From Chryseobacterium pennae (GTDB lineage: Bacteria > Bacteroidota > Bacteroidia > Flavobacteriales > Weeksellaceae), in NCBI RefSeq assembly GCF_003385515.1, contig NZ_QNVT01000002.1:62001-126000 (forward strand): a DNA stretch of 64,000 nucleotides. The letters run 5' to 3'. The stretch's first letter is position 1. Each line of letters opens with the position of its first letter. Both the position numbers and the translations under genes were made by a program. The notes beneath the pieces are model-generated. The model was not told the origin of the DNA. It saw only the letters and a program-made list of their open reading frames with translations, and ran no database searches. Below are positions 35,423 through 42,635 of the stretch, in pieces.

Positions 35423-35611
35423 TTATTCTTTCTTTTTTCTCCCGGAGTTAACAAGGCTTTGATGCAGGAGATATTCAATCTGACCATTCACACTTCTGAA
35501 TTCATCATTGGCCCATTTTTCAACGAGCTTATAGGTAGACTCATCCATTCTTAAGACAAAGGATTTCTTGCCTTTGTTTTCCGAAGTGTTCTGAGCTTTT
35601 TCTGATTTCAT
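35423..35611 (-). CDS. Arc/CopG-like ribbon-helix-helix protein
   Basis: 62 residues. The core KKSFVLRMDESTYKLVEKWANDEFRSVNGQIEYLLHQSLVNS is the Arc pattern: a beta strand (FVLRMD), helix 1, and helix 2 beginning SVNGQIEYLL. Flanks are highly basic. It binds DNA as a dimer in known relatives. It follows the SPFH gene by 83 bp on the same strand, a pairing common in Bacteroidota; the target is unknown. Confidence 0.75.
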   Translation of the reverse strand: MKSEKAQNTSENKGKKSFVLRMDESTYKLVEKWANDEFRSVNGQIEYLLHQSLVNSGRKKKE

Positions 35612-35694
35612 TTATTCTTGTTTTTAATGCAAGATGCATGGGTTATATTCCAGACTCATCGTTTCTTTATAAATCTGGAATTTATTCATTGTTA

Positions 35695-36561
35695 CTAATT
35701 ATACAGTGTACCTGCATTCAATATTGGGGTTGCTGCTTTTTCACCACAAAGAACCACCATCAGGTTGCTTACCATCGCCGCTTTTCTTTCATCATCAAGC
35801 TCAACAATATTGTCTTCTGAAAGCTTTTTCAACGCAAGATCTACCATTCCGACAGCTCCTTCCACGATCTTCGTTCTGGCTGCTACAATAGCAGTAGCCT
35901 GCTGTCTCTGAAGCATAGCTCCGGCAATCTCAGAGGCATATGCCAAGTGTGAAATTCTTGCCTCCTGAATCACAATTCCTGCTTTTGAAAGACGGTCTGT
36001 AAGTTCCTGTTCCAAAATAGAATTGATTTTATCACCTCCTTCTCTTAAAGTAATAGGTGCATGGTCATCTTCTAAATTATCATAAGGAAAGCTCATCGCC
36101 AAATGACGCACTGCTGCTTCACTCTGCATTCTTACAAAATCAGAATAACGTTCAACATCAAAAGCAGCTTTATAAGTATCTCCTACCTTCCATACCATTA
36201 CCACAGCAATTTCGATAGGATTCCCCATCTTATCATTTACTTTCAGAGTCTGCCCCTGTAAGTTTTCTGAACGTAATGACATTTTCTGAGAGGAGTACAA
36301 TGGATTGATAAAAAACAATCCATTATCTTTTACTGTTCCCACGTACTTTCCAAAGAAGTTTAATACTCTTGAATGGTTAGGCTGAATAATCATTAACCCT
36401 TTTAAGAAAAAGCATGAAAGCAGGAAGCAAAGCATTGCTAGGACAACAAATGTAATACTCTGATCTACTCCACTGATAAAGAAGTACAGTGCAGCAACAA
36501 AGAGTACCAGACAGATTACTAATGTAATATAACCCGACATGGGTTTTAATGTTTTTTCCAT
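35695..36561 (-). CDS. SPFH/band 7 domain membrane protein
   Basis: 288 residues. Two N-terminal hydrophobic helices (ITLVICLVLFVAALYFFISG; TFVVLAMLCFLLSCFFLKG) are followed by an SPFH domain: MIIQPNHSRVLNFFGKYVGTVKDNGLFFINP, then VVMVWKVGDTYKAAFDVERYSDFVRMQSEAAVRHLA, and the helical part ELTDRLSKAGIVIQEARISHLAYASEIAGAMLQRQQATAIVAARTKIVEGAVGMV. Such proteins assemble into ring-like membrane microdomain scaffolds. The neighbour is the Arc-like gene. Confidence 0.85.
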   Translation of the reverse strand: MEKTLKPMSGYITLVICLVLFVAALYFFISGVDQSITFVVLAMLCFLLSCFFLKGLMIIQPNHSRVLNFFGKYVGTVKDNGLFFINPLYSSQKMSLRSENLQGQTLKVNDKMGNPIEIAVVMVWKVGDTYKAAFDVERYSDFVRMQSEAAVRHLAMSFPYDNLEDDHAPITLREGGDKINSILEQELTDRLSKAGIVIQEARISHLAYASEIAGAMLQRQQATAIVAARTKIVEGAVGMVDLALKKLSEDNIVELDDERKAAMVSNLMVVLCGEKAATPILNAGTLYN

Positions 36562-36944
36562 GATTGAATTTTTAATTTGATATTATTTTGATATCATAAA
36601 GTTAGCAGTAAATTTTGGATTCTGAATGATAAATTTTCGTTTTTTTTTGATGAGCGTGAGATCCAATGCTCAAGGTATAAAGTACACCATTATAATTTTT
36701 TTACAATTATGAACCGAGAGCAAAAAATATAAAAGCTAAGCTCGCAAGTTTTTTTCAAAGTCTATAATGAAAAGGTGCAAAGGCGTTTCACTCAGTTAAG
36801 GACGCTTTTTGCTGAACGAAGTGCCGTTATGATCGAAAAACTAGCCACATTATATATTTAACCTTGCAAACATCGCGTTAAAATAAATCTTTAAAGTATT
36901 TTCATTATCTACATAAAAGAACAGTTATACTTCCATCTTTTATG
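36562..36944. other. Intergenic region with short inverted strings, no gene seen
   Basis: About 380 bp between the SPFH start and the ccsBA terminator. It holds strings such as GAGCGTGAGATCC...GCTC and AGAGC...AGCTAAGCTCGC and a GGCGTTTCA...GACGCTTTTTG segment that look like eroded copies of dispersed intergenic repeats. No coding frame of convincing character. Confidence 0.4.
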
Positions 36945-36978
36945 CAAAAAAATCCCGGAAAGTAACTTCCGGGATTTT
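36945..36978 (-). terminator. Terminator of ccsBA
   Basis: Perfect 12-bp stem AAAATCCCGGAA / TTCCGGGATTTT, loop AGTAAC, followed by T residues on the minus-strand transcript. Confidence 0.85.
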
Positions 36979-36998
36979 GAATAATATGTTGAAAAAAA

Positions 36999-39900
36999 TT
37001 ACTTCTTCGTTAAAACTTTAAACTTGAAATAAGATACAGCTGCTAAAGTAATCATTGTTGCGATTCCGATGTATACCCAAGCCGGTACTGGTACCGGATC
37101 ACCTGCTGCATAAGAGTGAAGTCCGCTCAGGTAGTAATTTACTCCAAAATAGGTCATTACCATTGAACAGAAAGCAAACATAGTTGCTACGTGGAATGCC
37201 CATCTGCTTCTTAATCCTGGAACTAATCTCATGTGCAATACAAAAGCGTATACCATAATGGAAATGAAAGCCCAGGTTTCTTTCGGGTCCCAGCTCCAGT
37301 ATCTTCCCCATGATTCGTTAGCCCAGATTCCTCCAAGGAAGTTTCCTACCGTTAAGGCAAAAAGACCTACTGTTAATGACATTTCAGAAACAATTACAAG
37401 CTCTTTCAATGTAGTATCGTGGTGAATTTTATATGTTTCTTTGTTTGAAATGATATAGAATACCAAAGATAGTACGGCGATAATCATCGACAGGGCAAAG
37501 AATCCATAACTTGATGTGATAATTGCTACGTGAACAATCAACCAGTAAGATTTCAGTACCGGAACAAGTGGTGTAATCTGTGGATCAAGGGCTGAACCTC
37601 CGTGTGCAAACCCCATCATGATAACAGCAACCATAAATCCGGATGCAGGAATCAATGCATTAGCATTTCTATAAAGTACTAAACCTGCTGTAATCCCAAC
37701 CCACGAGATAAAAATAATAGCTTCATATCCGTTACTCCAAGGAGCGTGCCCTGAAATATACCATCTTGCTACAAGACCTAAGAAATGGAATAAATACCCA
37801 ATTAAACCAATTGCAATAATTACTTTAATTACTTTGTTTAATACTTTATTCGGTTTGAATAATTCTACAAATCCAAGCAGTAAAAGAAGTCCACCGATGA
37901 TGGTATAGAAAATCAATAGTTTAAAATTGATATCCGCAGTATTCATAAATACTTCAAGGTCTACTTTGGATTGATCAGGAATTACTGCTTTCCCCCATTT
38001 CTTCTGATAGTCTGAAAGTTTTACCAATTCAGCATCTGCTTTACTCCAATCACCGGATCTTTGAGATCCGATTACTTGTGAAAAATAAGGTCCCATTACC
38101 TGCTGAGATTCCATGTCCGGTTCAAATTTCTGATCCAGCCAAGAATGCCAAGTGTGATTCGCATCATTTTTCACAGGAACAATTCTTAAGAACTGACCAC
38201 TGAAAAATTCATTGAAAATCTGAACTCTTTCATTAAGTTTAATTACCTGCTTATCGTATTCAGACTGGTCTCCCGGTTTCTTGGCAAAAGCTGTATTATA
38301 GTCTCCCTCCAGAATATAGGTTAACATTCCTGTTCTCTTATCTACCGGGAATAAATTCAATAGAGAAGTATATCCTTCTTCATTTGCTTTTGTTTTTTCA
38401 AGAAGTGCTTTTCCTCCTTTTTCATCAACCTTGATTAAAGGAACTGATGTCCAGCTTTCTGTATCTGTATTGATAGATAGGAACCATTGGTTAGCATCCA
38501 GAGACTTCCCGTCTGTTCCTTTGAAATGATCACGCTTATAAAGTTTTCTTAAAACCTCTAAAGCCTGCGTGTTCATTGGAATGATCCTTCCTTCGAAGTT
38601 CTGAACCAAAAGGTAACCGAATTTCTCTGCGTGTTCTTTGCTGATCTTATTTTTACCAATGATTTCATCAGCTGAAATGGTTCTCATTTTCCCCATTGGA
38701 GAAGCTAATGAGTTTTGTCTTATCTCGCTATCCTGAGAGGTTTGAGTTTGAGTTTGAGCTTGAGGAGCAGGTGCCGCATGCGTATGCCCATCACCTTCTA
38801 CGTGTACATGTTCTCTGCTTCCGTCAGTAGTTCCATGCGTTTCGATTTTTTGAGCATTCAACCCAAAGCTTAAGAATAATAAAAGTACTGCTGCTGCTTT
38901 CTTCTTATTAACGTCTTTCAGCATTTTATTTAATTTCCAGAAGTGTGTTCCTTTCCAGAAGAAGATCACAAACATTCCTAAGAATAATAATCCATACCCG
39001 ATATAAGAAACTAAAGTTCCCCAAAAATCGTGGTTTACAGATAATACTGTTCCCATTCTGTCCGGGTCAAAGCTTGACTGGAAGAAACGGTATCCTTTAT
39101 AGTTTAGAACGTGGTTCATATAGATTTTATAAGGCGTTTCTTTTCCTTCGTCTACAATTTTGATGTGACTTTCATAAGCACTTGGAGAACTACTTCCCGG
39201 ATATGTTTCCATTACGAAATCATCCAGTTTCAAGGCAAATGGCGTGTTGTACACTTTTGGACCGTATCCAACCATGATGTTCAATCCGTCCATCGTGATT
39301 TGCTTATAAGCATTTGGATTTCCTCTTTCTACAGAAAGATCAACCAATTGCTTTGTTTTTGGACCTTGAAGCTCGATCTGAAGCATATCAGGAACACTAG
39401 CGTCCTTCTTTCTATCACCTTCAATAGCCATCAGTTTACCCTTTTTAAGACCTTCAGGTACTACAAGTTTTAGTTCATTGATGCTATATAAACTTCTCAA
39501 TACTAAAGGTTGAAACACATCTTTTGCAGTATTTCCGGTAGCCTGCGTTGCCATAGTCATATAGCTTGCATCCACCGGAGTCTTGATGAATAATTTACCA
39601 CCTTCATTTTTGAATTCAACAGCTCCGTCAATGGGTCTGTTAAAGGTTACCAAAGTTCCGTTAATGGATTTTGTATCACCGGCTTTGATATAGATGTTCT
39701 GTCTTCCGGTTTTTCCTGTTGAAACCAGGTGAAGATATTCAGTTCCGTTAGGTTCAGCCAGTAAGCTGTCTTTTTTTCTTTGAATATATTCTTTTGCAAA
39801 GATCTTCACTTCTTTTCCGTGGAAATCGTAAGTGGCATTAAGATCTTTGTGAAGTGGAGACATCAAATAAGGAATATCCTGATAGTTAAGGACATCTCCT

Positions 39901-40286
39901 TTTTCCTCGATCTGGATTTTAAGGAAGTTTTTATCCGTTACAATTTCATTGGATGTTTCCCCTTCTCTGATGTGCATTTGCCCCTCAAAACTGATATATC
40001 TTGTGATGGCACCACCAATAAAAATGAAAATAAAGGCAAGGTGAAAAACCAAAACCGGCCATTTATCCTTTTTCCACAGTCTGTATCTTCCGATATTCCC
40101 TATGAAGTTAACGATAAGCAGCACCATAATGAGTTCAAACCATTTCGCCTCATAAATTAATGCTTTTGCTGTAGGAGTTCCGTAGTCGTTTTCTAAGAAC
40201 GTTGCATAGGCCATTGCGAATGCGTACACCAGTAACAATACAGCCATTGTCCTGGTTGAGATAATAATATCCTGGAGCTTCTTCAT
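36999..40286 (-). CDS. ccsBA: Fused ResB-CcsA cytochrome c biogenesis protein (CcsBA)
   Basis: 1095 residues. The N-terminal half is ResB-like (helices near the start, a large periplasmic domain with FEGQMHIREGETSNEIV and MNHVLNYKGYRFFQSSFDPD, a fourth helix near 430). A Gly/His/Gln-Thr-rich stretch (about 485-520, EHVHVEGDGHTH) links to a region with further periplasmic sequence and the C-terminal CcsA part with the WWD haem-handling motif (GGIWANESWGRYWSWDPKETWAF). System II exports haem and attaches it to apocytochrome CXXCH motifs. The fused form is usual in Bacteroidota. Single gene with its own terminator. Confidence 0.92.
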   Translation of the reverse strand: MKKLQDIIISTRTMAVLLLVYAFAMAYATFLENDYGTPTAKALIYEAKWFELIMVLLIVNFIGNIGRYRLWKKDKWPVLVFHLAFIFIFIGGAITRYISFEGQMHIREGETSNEIVTDKNFLKIQIEEKGDVLNYQDIPYLMSPLHKDLNATYDFHGKEVKIFAKEYIQRKKDSLLAEPNGTEYLHLVSTGKTGRQNIYIKAGDTKSINGTLVTFNRPIDGAVEFKNEGGKLFIKTPVDASYMTMATQATGNTAKDVFQPLVLRSLYSINELKLVVPEGLKKGKLMAIEGDRKKDASVPDMLQIELQGPKTKQLVDLSVERGNPNAYKQITMDGLNIMVGYGPKVYNTPFALKLDDFVMETYPGSSSPSAYESHIKIVDEGKETPYKIYMNHVLNYKGYRFFQSSFDPDRMGTVLSVNHDFWGTLVSYIGYGLLFLGMFVIFFWKGTHFWKLNKMLKDVNKKKAAAVLLLFLSFGLNAQKIETHGTTDGSREHVHVEGDGHTHAAPAPQAQTQTQTSQDSEIRQNSLASPMGKMRTISADEIIGKNKISKEHAEKFGYLLVQNFEGRIIPMNTQALEVLRKLYKRDHFKGTDGKSLDANQWFLSINTDTESWTSVPLIKVDEKGGKALLEKTKANEEGYTSLLNLFPVDKRTGMLTYILEGDYNTAFAKKPGDQSEYDKQVIKLNERVQIFNEFFSGQFLRIVPVKNDANHTWHSWLDQKFEPDMESQQVMGPYFSQVIGSQRSGDWSKADAELVKLSDYQKKWGKAVIPDQSKVDLEVFMNTADINFKLLIFYTIIGGLLLLLGFVELFKPNKVLNKVIKVIIAIGLIGYLFHFLGLVARWYISGHAPWSNGYEAIIFISWVGITAGLVLYRNANALIPASGFMVAVIMMGFAHGGSALDPQITPLVPVLKSYWLIVHVAIITSSYGFFALSMIIAVLSLVFYIISNKETYKIHHDTTLKELVIVSEMSLTVGLFALTVGNFLGGIWANESWGRYWSWDPKETWAFISIMVYAFVLHMRLVPGLRSRWAFHVATMFAFCSMVMTYFGVNYYLSGLHSYAAGDPVPVPAWVYIGIATMITLAAVSYFKFKVLTKK

Positions 40287-40679
40287 GATTTATATATACT
40301 TGACATGCAAAAATAAGGATGATAAACCATAAAGAGCTGAAAAAAAGCTGTTTTTTGTCATTTTGATCGCTGTTTTCGTTATTTTGAACCATTCTTAATA
40401 AGATTGGAGTTATTATGAAAAAATCAATTTTTAAAACCGAAAAAATACAGATTCATAATGCCTATATCAGCGATTGAAGACTTCTATTTATGAGTCTTCA
40501 TTTTTAAGAAAAATCAGGACAAGCAATAAAGTATATCTTTTTTGACTCACAATGATTCTGAACTGATTTTTTGAGTTAAAAAATCAGTTCATTTAGCTTT
40601 TTAGGAAAGGTTAATTCAAAATGTGTAACCTTAGAGATAACAAATCGTTGATAGACAGTATCTTTAAATAATCACTTGT
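40287..40679. other. Intergenic region with a 13-bp perfect hairpin
   Basis: 393 bp between the starts/ends of ccsBA and the Crp-like gene. The only clear structure is GAACTGATTTTTT (40560-40572) and AAAAAATCAGTTC (40578-40590) with a 5-base loop. It lies 90 bp downstream of the Crp-like gene, but no U run follows the hairpin on that strand, so it is not a textbook terminator. Confidence 0.5.
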
Positions 40680-41261
40680 CTATTTTTCCAGAGATATTCT
40701 TTTCCTGATTTTGCTTAAAAACTCGTGGGTGATCCCAAGGTAAGATGCCACTTGTTGCTGGGTAAGCTTTTGTTCTAAGCCTGGATATTTCTGTAAAAAT
40801 TCAAGATACCGTTTATCTGCCGTTTTACCTGTTAAAGAAAGAATTCTTCTCTGAAGCGCTACAGACGACTGCTGATTCATGATTCTGAAAAGCTTTTCTA
40901 TTTGCGGCATTGTTTCATAAAGATGTTCCTTATCTTTCTTTGAGATCATCAATACCTTACTGTCCATAAGGGCTTCGATATTCAAAATACTTGGAACATC
41001 ATTAATCAGACTATCAACATCAGTAATCCACCATCCTTCTACAGCAAAATAAAGAGTCTGTTCAAATCCGCTTTCGTTCAGGTAATAGATTTTAAAACAT
41101 CCATCCAGAACGAAGCCTTCAAAGAGACAGTAATCACCTTCCCTCAAAACCACTTCCTTTTTTTTGAAATTTTTCAACTGGAAAGGAGCAGAAAAATAAC
41201 TGAATTCTTCCTCTGAAAGATGAATATACCGGCTGATATTTTTATAAAGCAGATTGAACAT
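40680..41261 (-). CDS. Crp/Fnr family transcriptional regulator
   Basis: 193 residues from the ATG at 41261 (a second ATG is at 41267; the frame is open to a TTG at 41291). The cyclic-nucleotide-like sensor fold is visible (FKKKEVVLREGDYCLFEGFVLDGCFKIYYL, GWWITDVDSLI, ALMDSKVLMISKKDKEHLYE), then a short helix-turn-helix (YLEFLQKYPGLEQKLTQQQVASYLGITHEFLSKIRKR). No Cys cluster for an iron-sulfur centre. A TATTTTTG box (41274-41281) and a perfect inverted repeat lie just upstream. It follows the hydrolase gene on the same strand. Confidence 0.85.
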   Translation of the reverse strand: MFNLLYKNISRYIHLSEEEFSYFSAPFQLKNFKKKEVVLREGDYCLFEGFVLDGCFKIYYLNESGFEQTLYFAVEGWWITDVDSLINDVPSILNIEALMDSKVLMISKKDKEHLYETMPQIEKLFRIMNQQSSVALQRRILSLTGKTADKRYLEFLQKYPGLEQKLTQQQVASYLGITHEFLSKIRKRISLEK

Positions 41262-41277
41262 GATCATATTTAACAAA

Positions 41278-41310
41278 AATAAAGATACCAATATTACTGA
41301 TATCTTTATT
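41278..41310. promoter_or_regulatory. Perfect 10-bp inverted repeat in front of the Crp-like gene
   Basis: AATAAAGATA (41278-41287) and TATCTTTATT (41301-41310), 13 bases apart, between the hydrolase stop and the regulator start. The spacing (23 bp centre to centre) and symmetry suit a dimeric regulator, perhaps the Crp-like protein itself, or a weak hairpin. Confidence 0.4.
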
Positions 41311-41331
41311 CATTCATAAAGCAGACAAGCG

Positions 41332-41976
41332 TTATTTTCCTTTTACAAAATCCTGTGTATTAACAATACGGGCGTAAAGGTTGTCCAATGCAGATATACC
41401 TGCCAGAAAAGACCTTTGAATATCTGCAGCGTTTACAACCTGACCATAAAGCTCCCTGTCTCTTGTAGCAGTAGCATCACCAATAATGATATTGTTGAAA
41501 CCCAAATCAAAAGATGCTCTAGTTGTAGATTCTACACAGACGTCTGTCATCATCCCTGCAATAACCAGATTTTCAATTTTTTCAGACTGCAGATATTTCA
41601 ACAGATCAGTATCTCTGAAACTATTTGGAAAATGTTTTTCAATCACTTTCTCACCAATCGAAGGGGAAACCAATGCATGTATTTCTGCTCCTGAGGTTCC
41701 CGGTAAAAAGAAAGTAGCGCCTTCGTTTGTTGAAATATGACGAATATGAATAACGGGAAGATCGTTTTTCCTGAAATATTCCAAAACCTGTTGAGCGTTT
41801 TTACCAGCTTGTTCAGCTCCTTCCAATGTCATTTTTCCTCCTGGAAAGTAATCGTTTTGTACGTCGATAATTAATAATGCAGTGTTTTCCATTTTTCTTT
41901 TTTGTTGTGCGTTCATTGATATCAGTGATAATAGAGCCAGACATAAAGTCAGCGTGCTTTTCAATAGATTTTTCAT
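41332..41976 (-). CDS. Isochorismatase-family cysteine hydrolase with a signal peptide
   Basis: 214 residues. The catalytic triad of the family is present: Asp38 (LLIIDVQNDYF), Lys114 (VIEKHFPNSF) and Cys147 (GMMTDVCVESTTR). Family members hydrolyse amides or vinyl ethers; the exact substrate is not readable. Unusually, 28 residues precede the normal start (MENTALLIIDVQ, internal ATG at 41892), and they form a good Sec signal peptide (LTLCLALLSLISMNAQ). A periplasmic location is therefore likely unless translation starts internally. The Crp-like regulator follows. Confidence 0.82.
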   Translation of the reverse strand: MKNLLKSTLTLCLALLSLISMNAQQKRKMENTALLIIDVQNDYFPGGKMTLEGAEQAGKNAQQVLEYFRKNDLPVIHIRHISTNEGATFFLPGTSGAEIHALVSPSIGEKVIEKHFPNSFRDTDLLKYLQSEKIENLVIAGMMTDVCVESTTRASFDLGFNNIIIGDATATRDRELYGQVVNAADIQRSFLAGISALDNLYARIVNTQDFVKGK

Positions 41977-42059
41977 TGCTTAAATTTTATATGACAAAAT
42001 TATCAGTCCTAAAGCTTCTAACCTTTGAACTAGTTCAAAAAAACTCACTGGTTACAAAA

Positions 42060-42091
42060 TAAAAACCGAAGGAAGGCCCTCCGGTTTCAAA
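42060..42091 (-). terminator. Orphan terminator-like hairpin
   Basis: Minus-strand stem AAACCGGAGG / CCTTCGGTTT (one mismatch) followed by TTTTATTTTG. It lies between two divergent gene starts, so no intact gene uses it; the degraded frame at 42098-42296 would. Confidence 0.5.
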
Positions 42092-42097
42092 TTTATT

Positions 42098-42296
42098 TTA
42101 TTTCCAATAACTCCATTTCAACCCATCAAATACAGCTATAGTTTTACTCACTATATCATAGGTTCCTGATAGTTGCCAAGTCGCTAAGAGGGGTTGAATA
42201 TAGAAATTAATGAAAAGTGAAAAATTGATACCGTTAACTTTTCTTCATCTACAACACCTGTTAAAGCAATGAAATAATAGGTTCTAAAAAGTACTT
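42098..42296 (-). pseudogene. Degraded coding remnant (unknown protein)
   Basis: On the minus strand two overlapping frames look protein-like. One reads TYYFIALTGVVDEEKLTVSIF and then stops; the next, shifted, reads INFYIQPLLATWQLSGTYDI, then a Trp-rich end GLKWSYWK with a TAA at 42098-42100, directly before a terminator-like hairpin. A single frameshift would join them. No start codon remains. I cannot name the family; this is a low-certainty ghost gene. The rest of 42297-42613 is A+T-rich with nothing recognisable. Confidence 0.3.
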
Positions 42297-42613
42297 AATT
42301 TTATGCAGATTACGAATATATGAAATACTTTTTTCAATTTAAGATGACATCATGGCTTAAATAATCAATGTTTTTTGCAGAATTTAAAGTTATGCTCCAC
42401 GTTTTTTTGAAAAATTATAAAGAAATACAGATCAATTAATATAATTTAACAGCTCTGTATTTGGATTAACAAAAAAAATAACCCTATTTTTATTTCAGAC
42501 AATATTTATAACACAAAATATTTTTTAATCAACTTTAAATAATAGTATTAAAAAGTGGGCATTACAAAATGTTTTTTGAAGAAAAAAGATTCTTTTTAGT
42601 ATTGAAAAAACAT

Positions 42614-42621
42614 TAAATTTG
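42614..42621 (+). promoter_or_regulatory. -7 box of the ftsK promoter
   Basis: TAAATTTG is a full match to TAnnTTTG, 14 bases before the ATG at 42636; no clear TTTG at the expected upstream distance. Confidence 0.45.
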
Positions 42622-42635
42622 CCACATTGATATTT

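Noticed and set aside
36562-36944. Possible small RNA or CRISPR-like repeat in the gap before SPFH
   Set aside because: Strings are irregular in length and spacing; there is no repeat-spacer periodicity anywhere in the window.
40560-40590. 13-bp hairpin as terminator of the Crp-like gene
   Set aside because: No U run follows the stem on the relevant strand; kept only as a hairpin in the intergenic description.
42627-42635. TTG at 42627 as ftsK start
   Set aside because: An ATG nine bases later gives the family-like N-terminus; the same reasoning moved yddG, frr, trmH, the Crp-like, LysM-like and last MarR gene starts inward.
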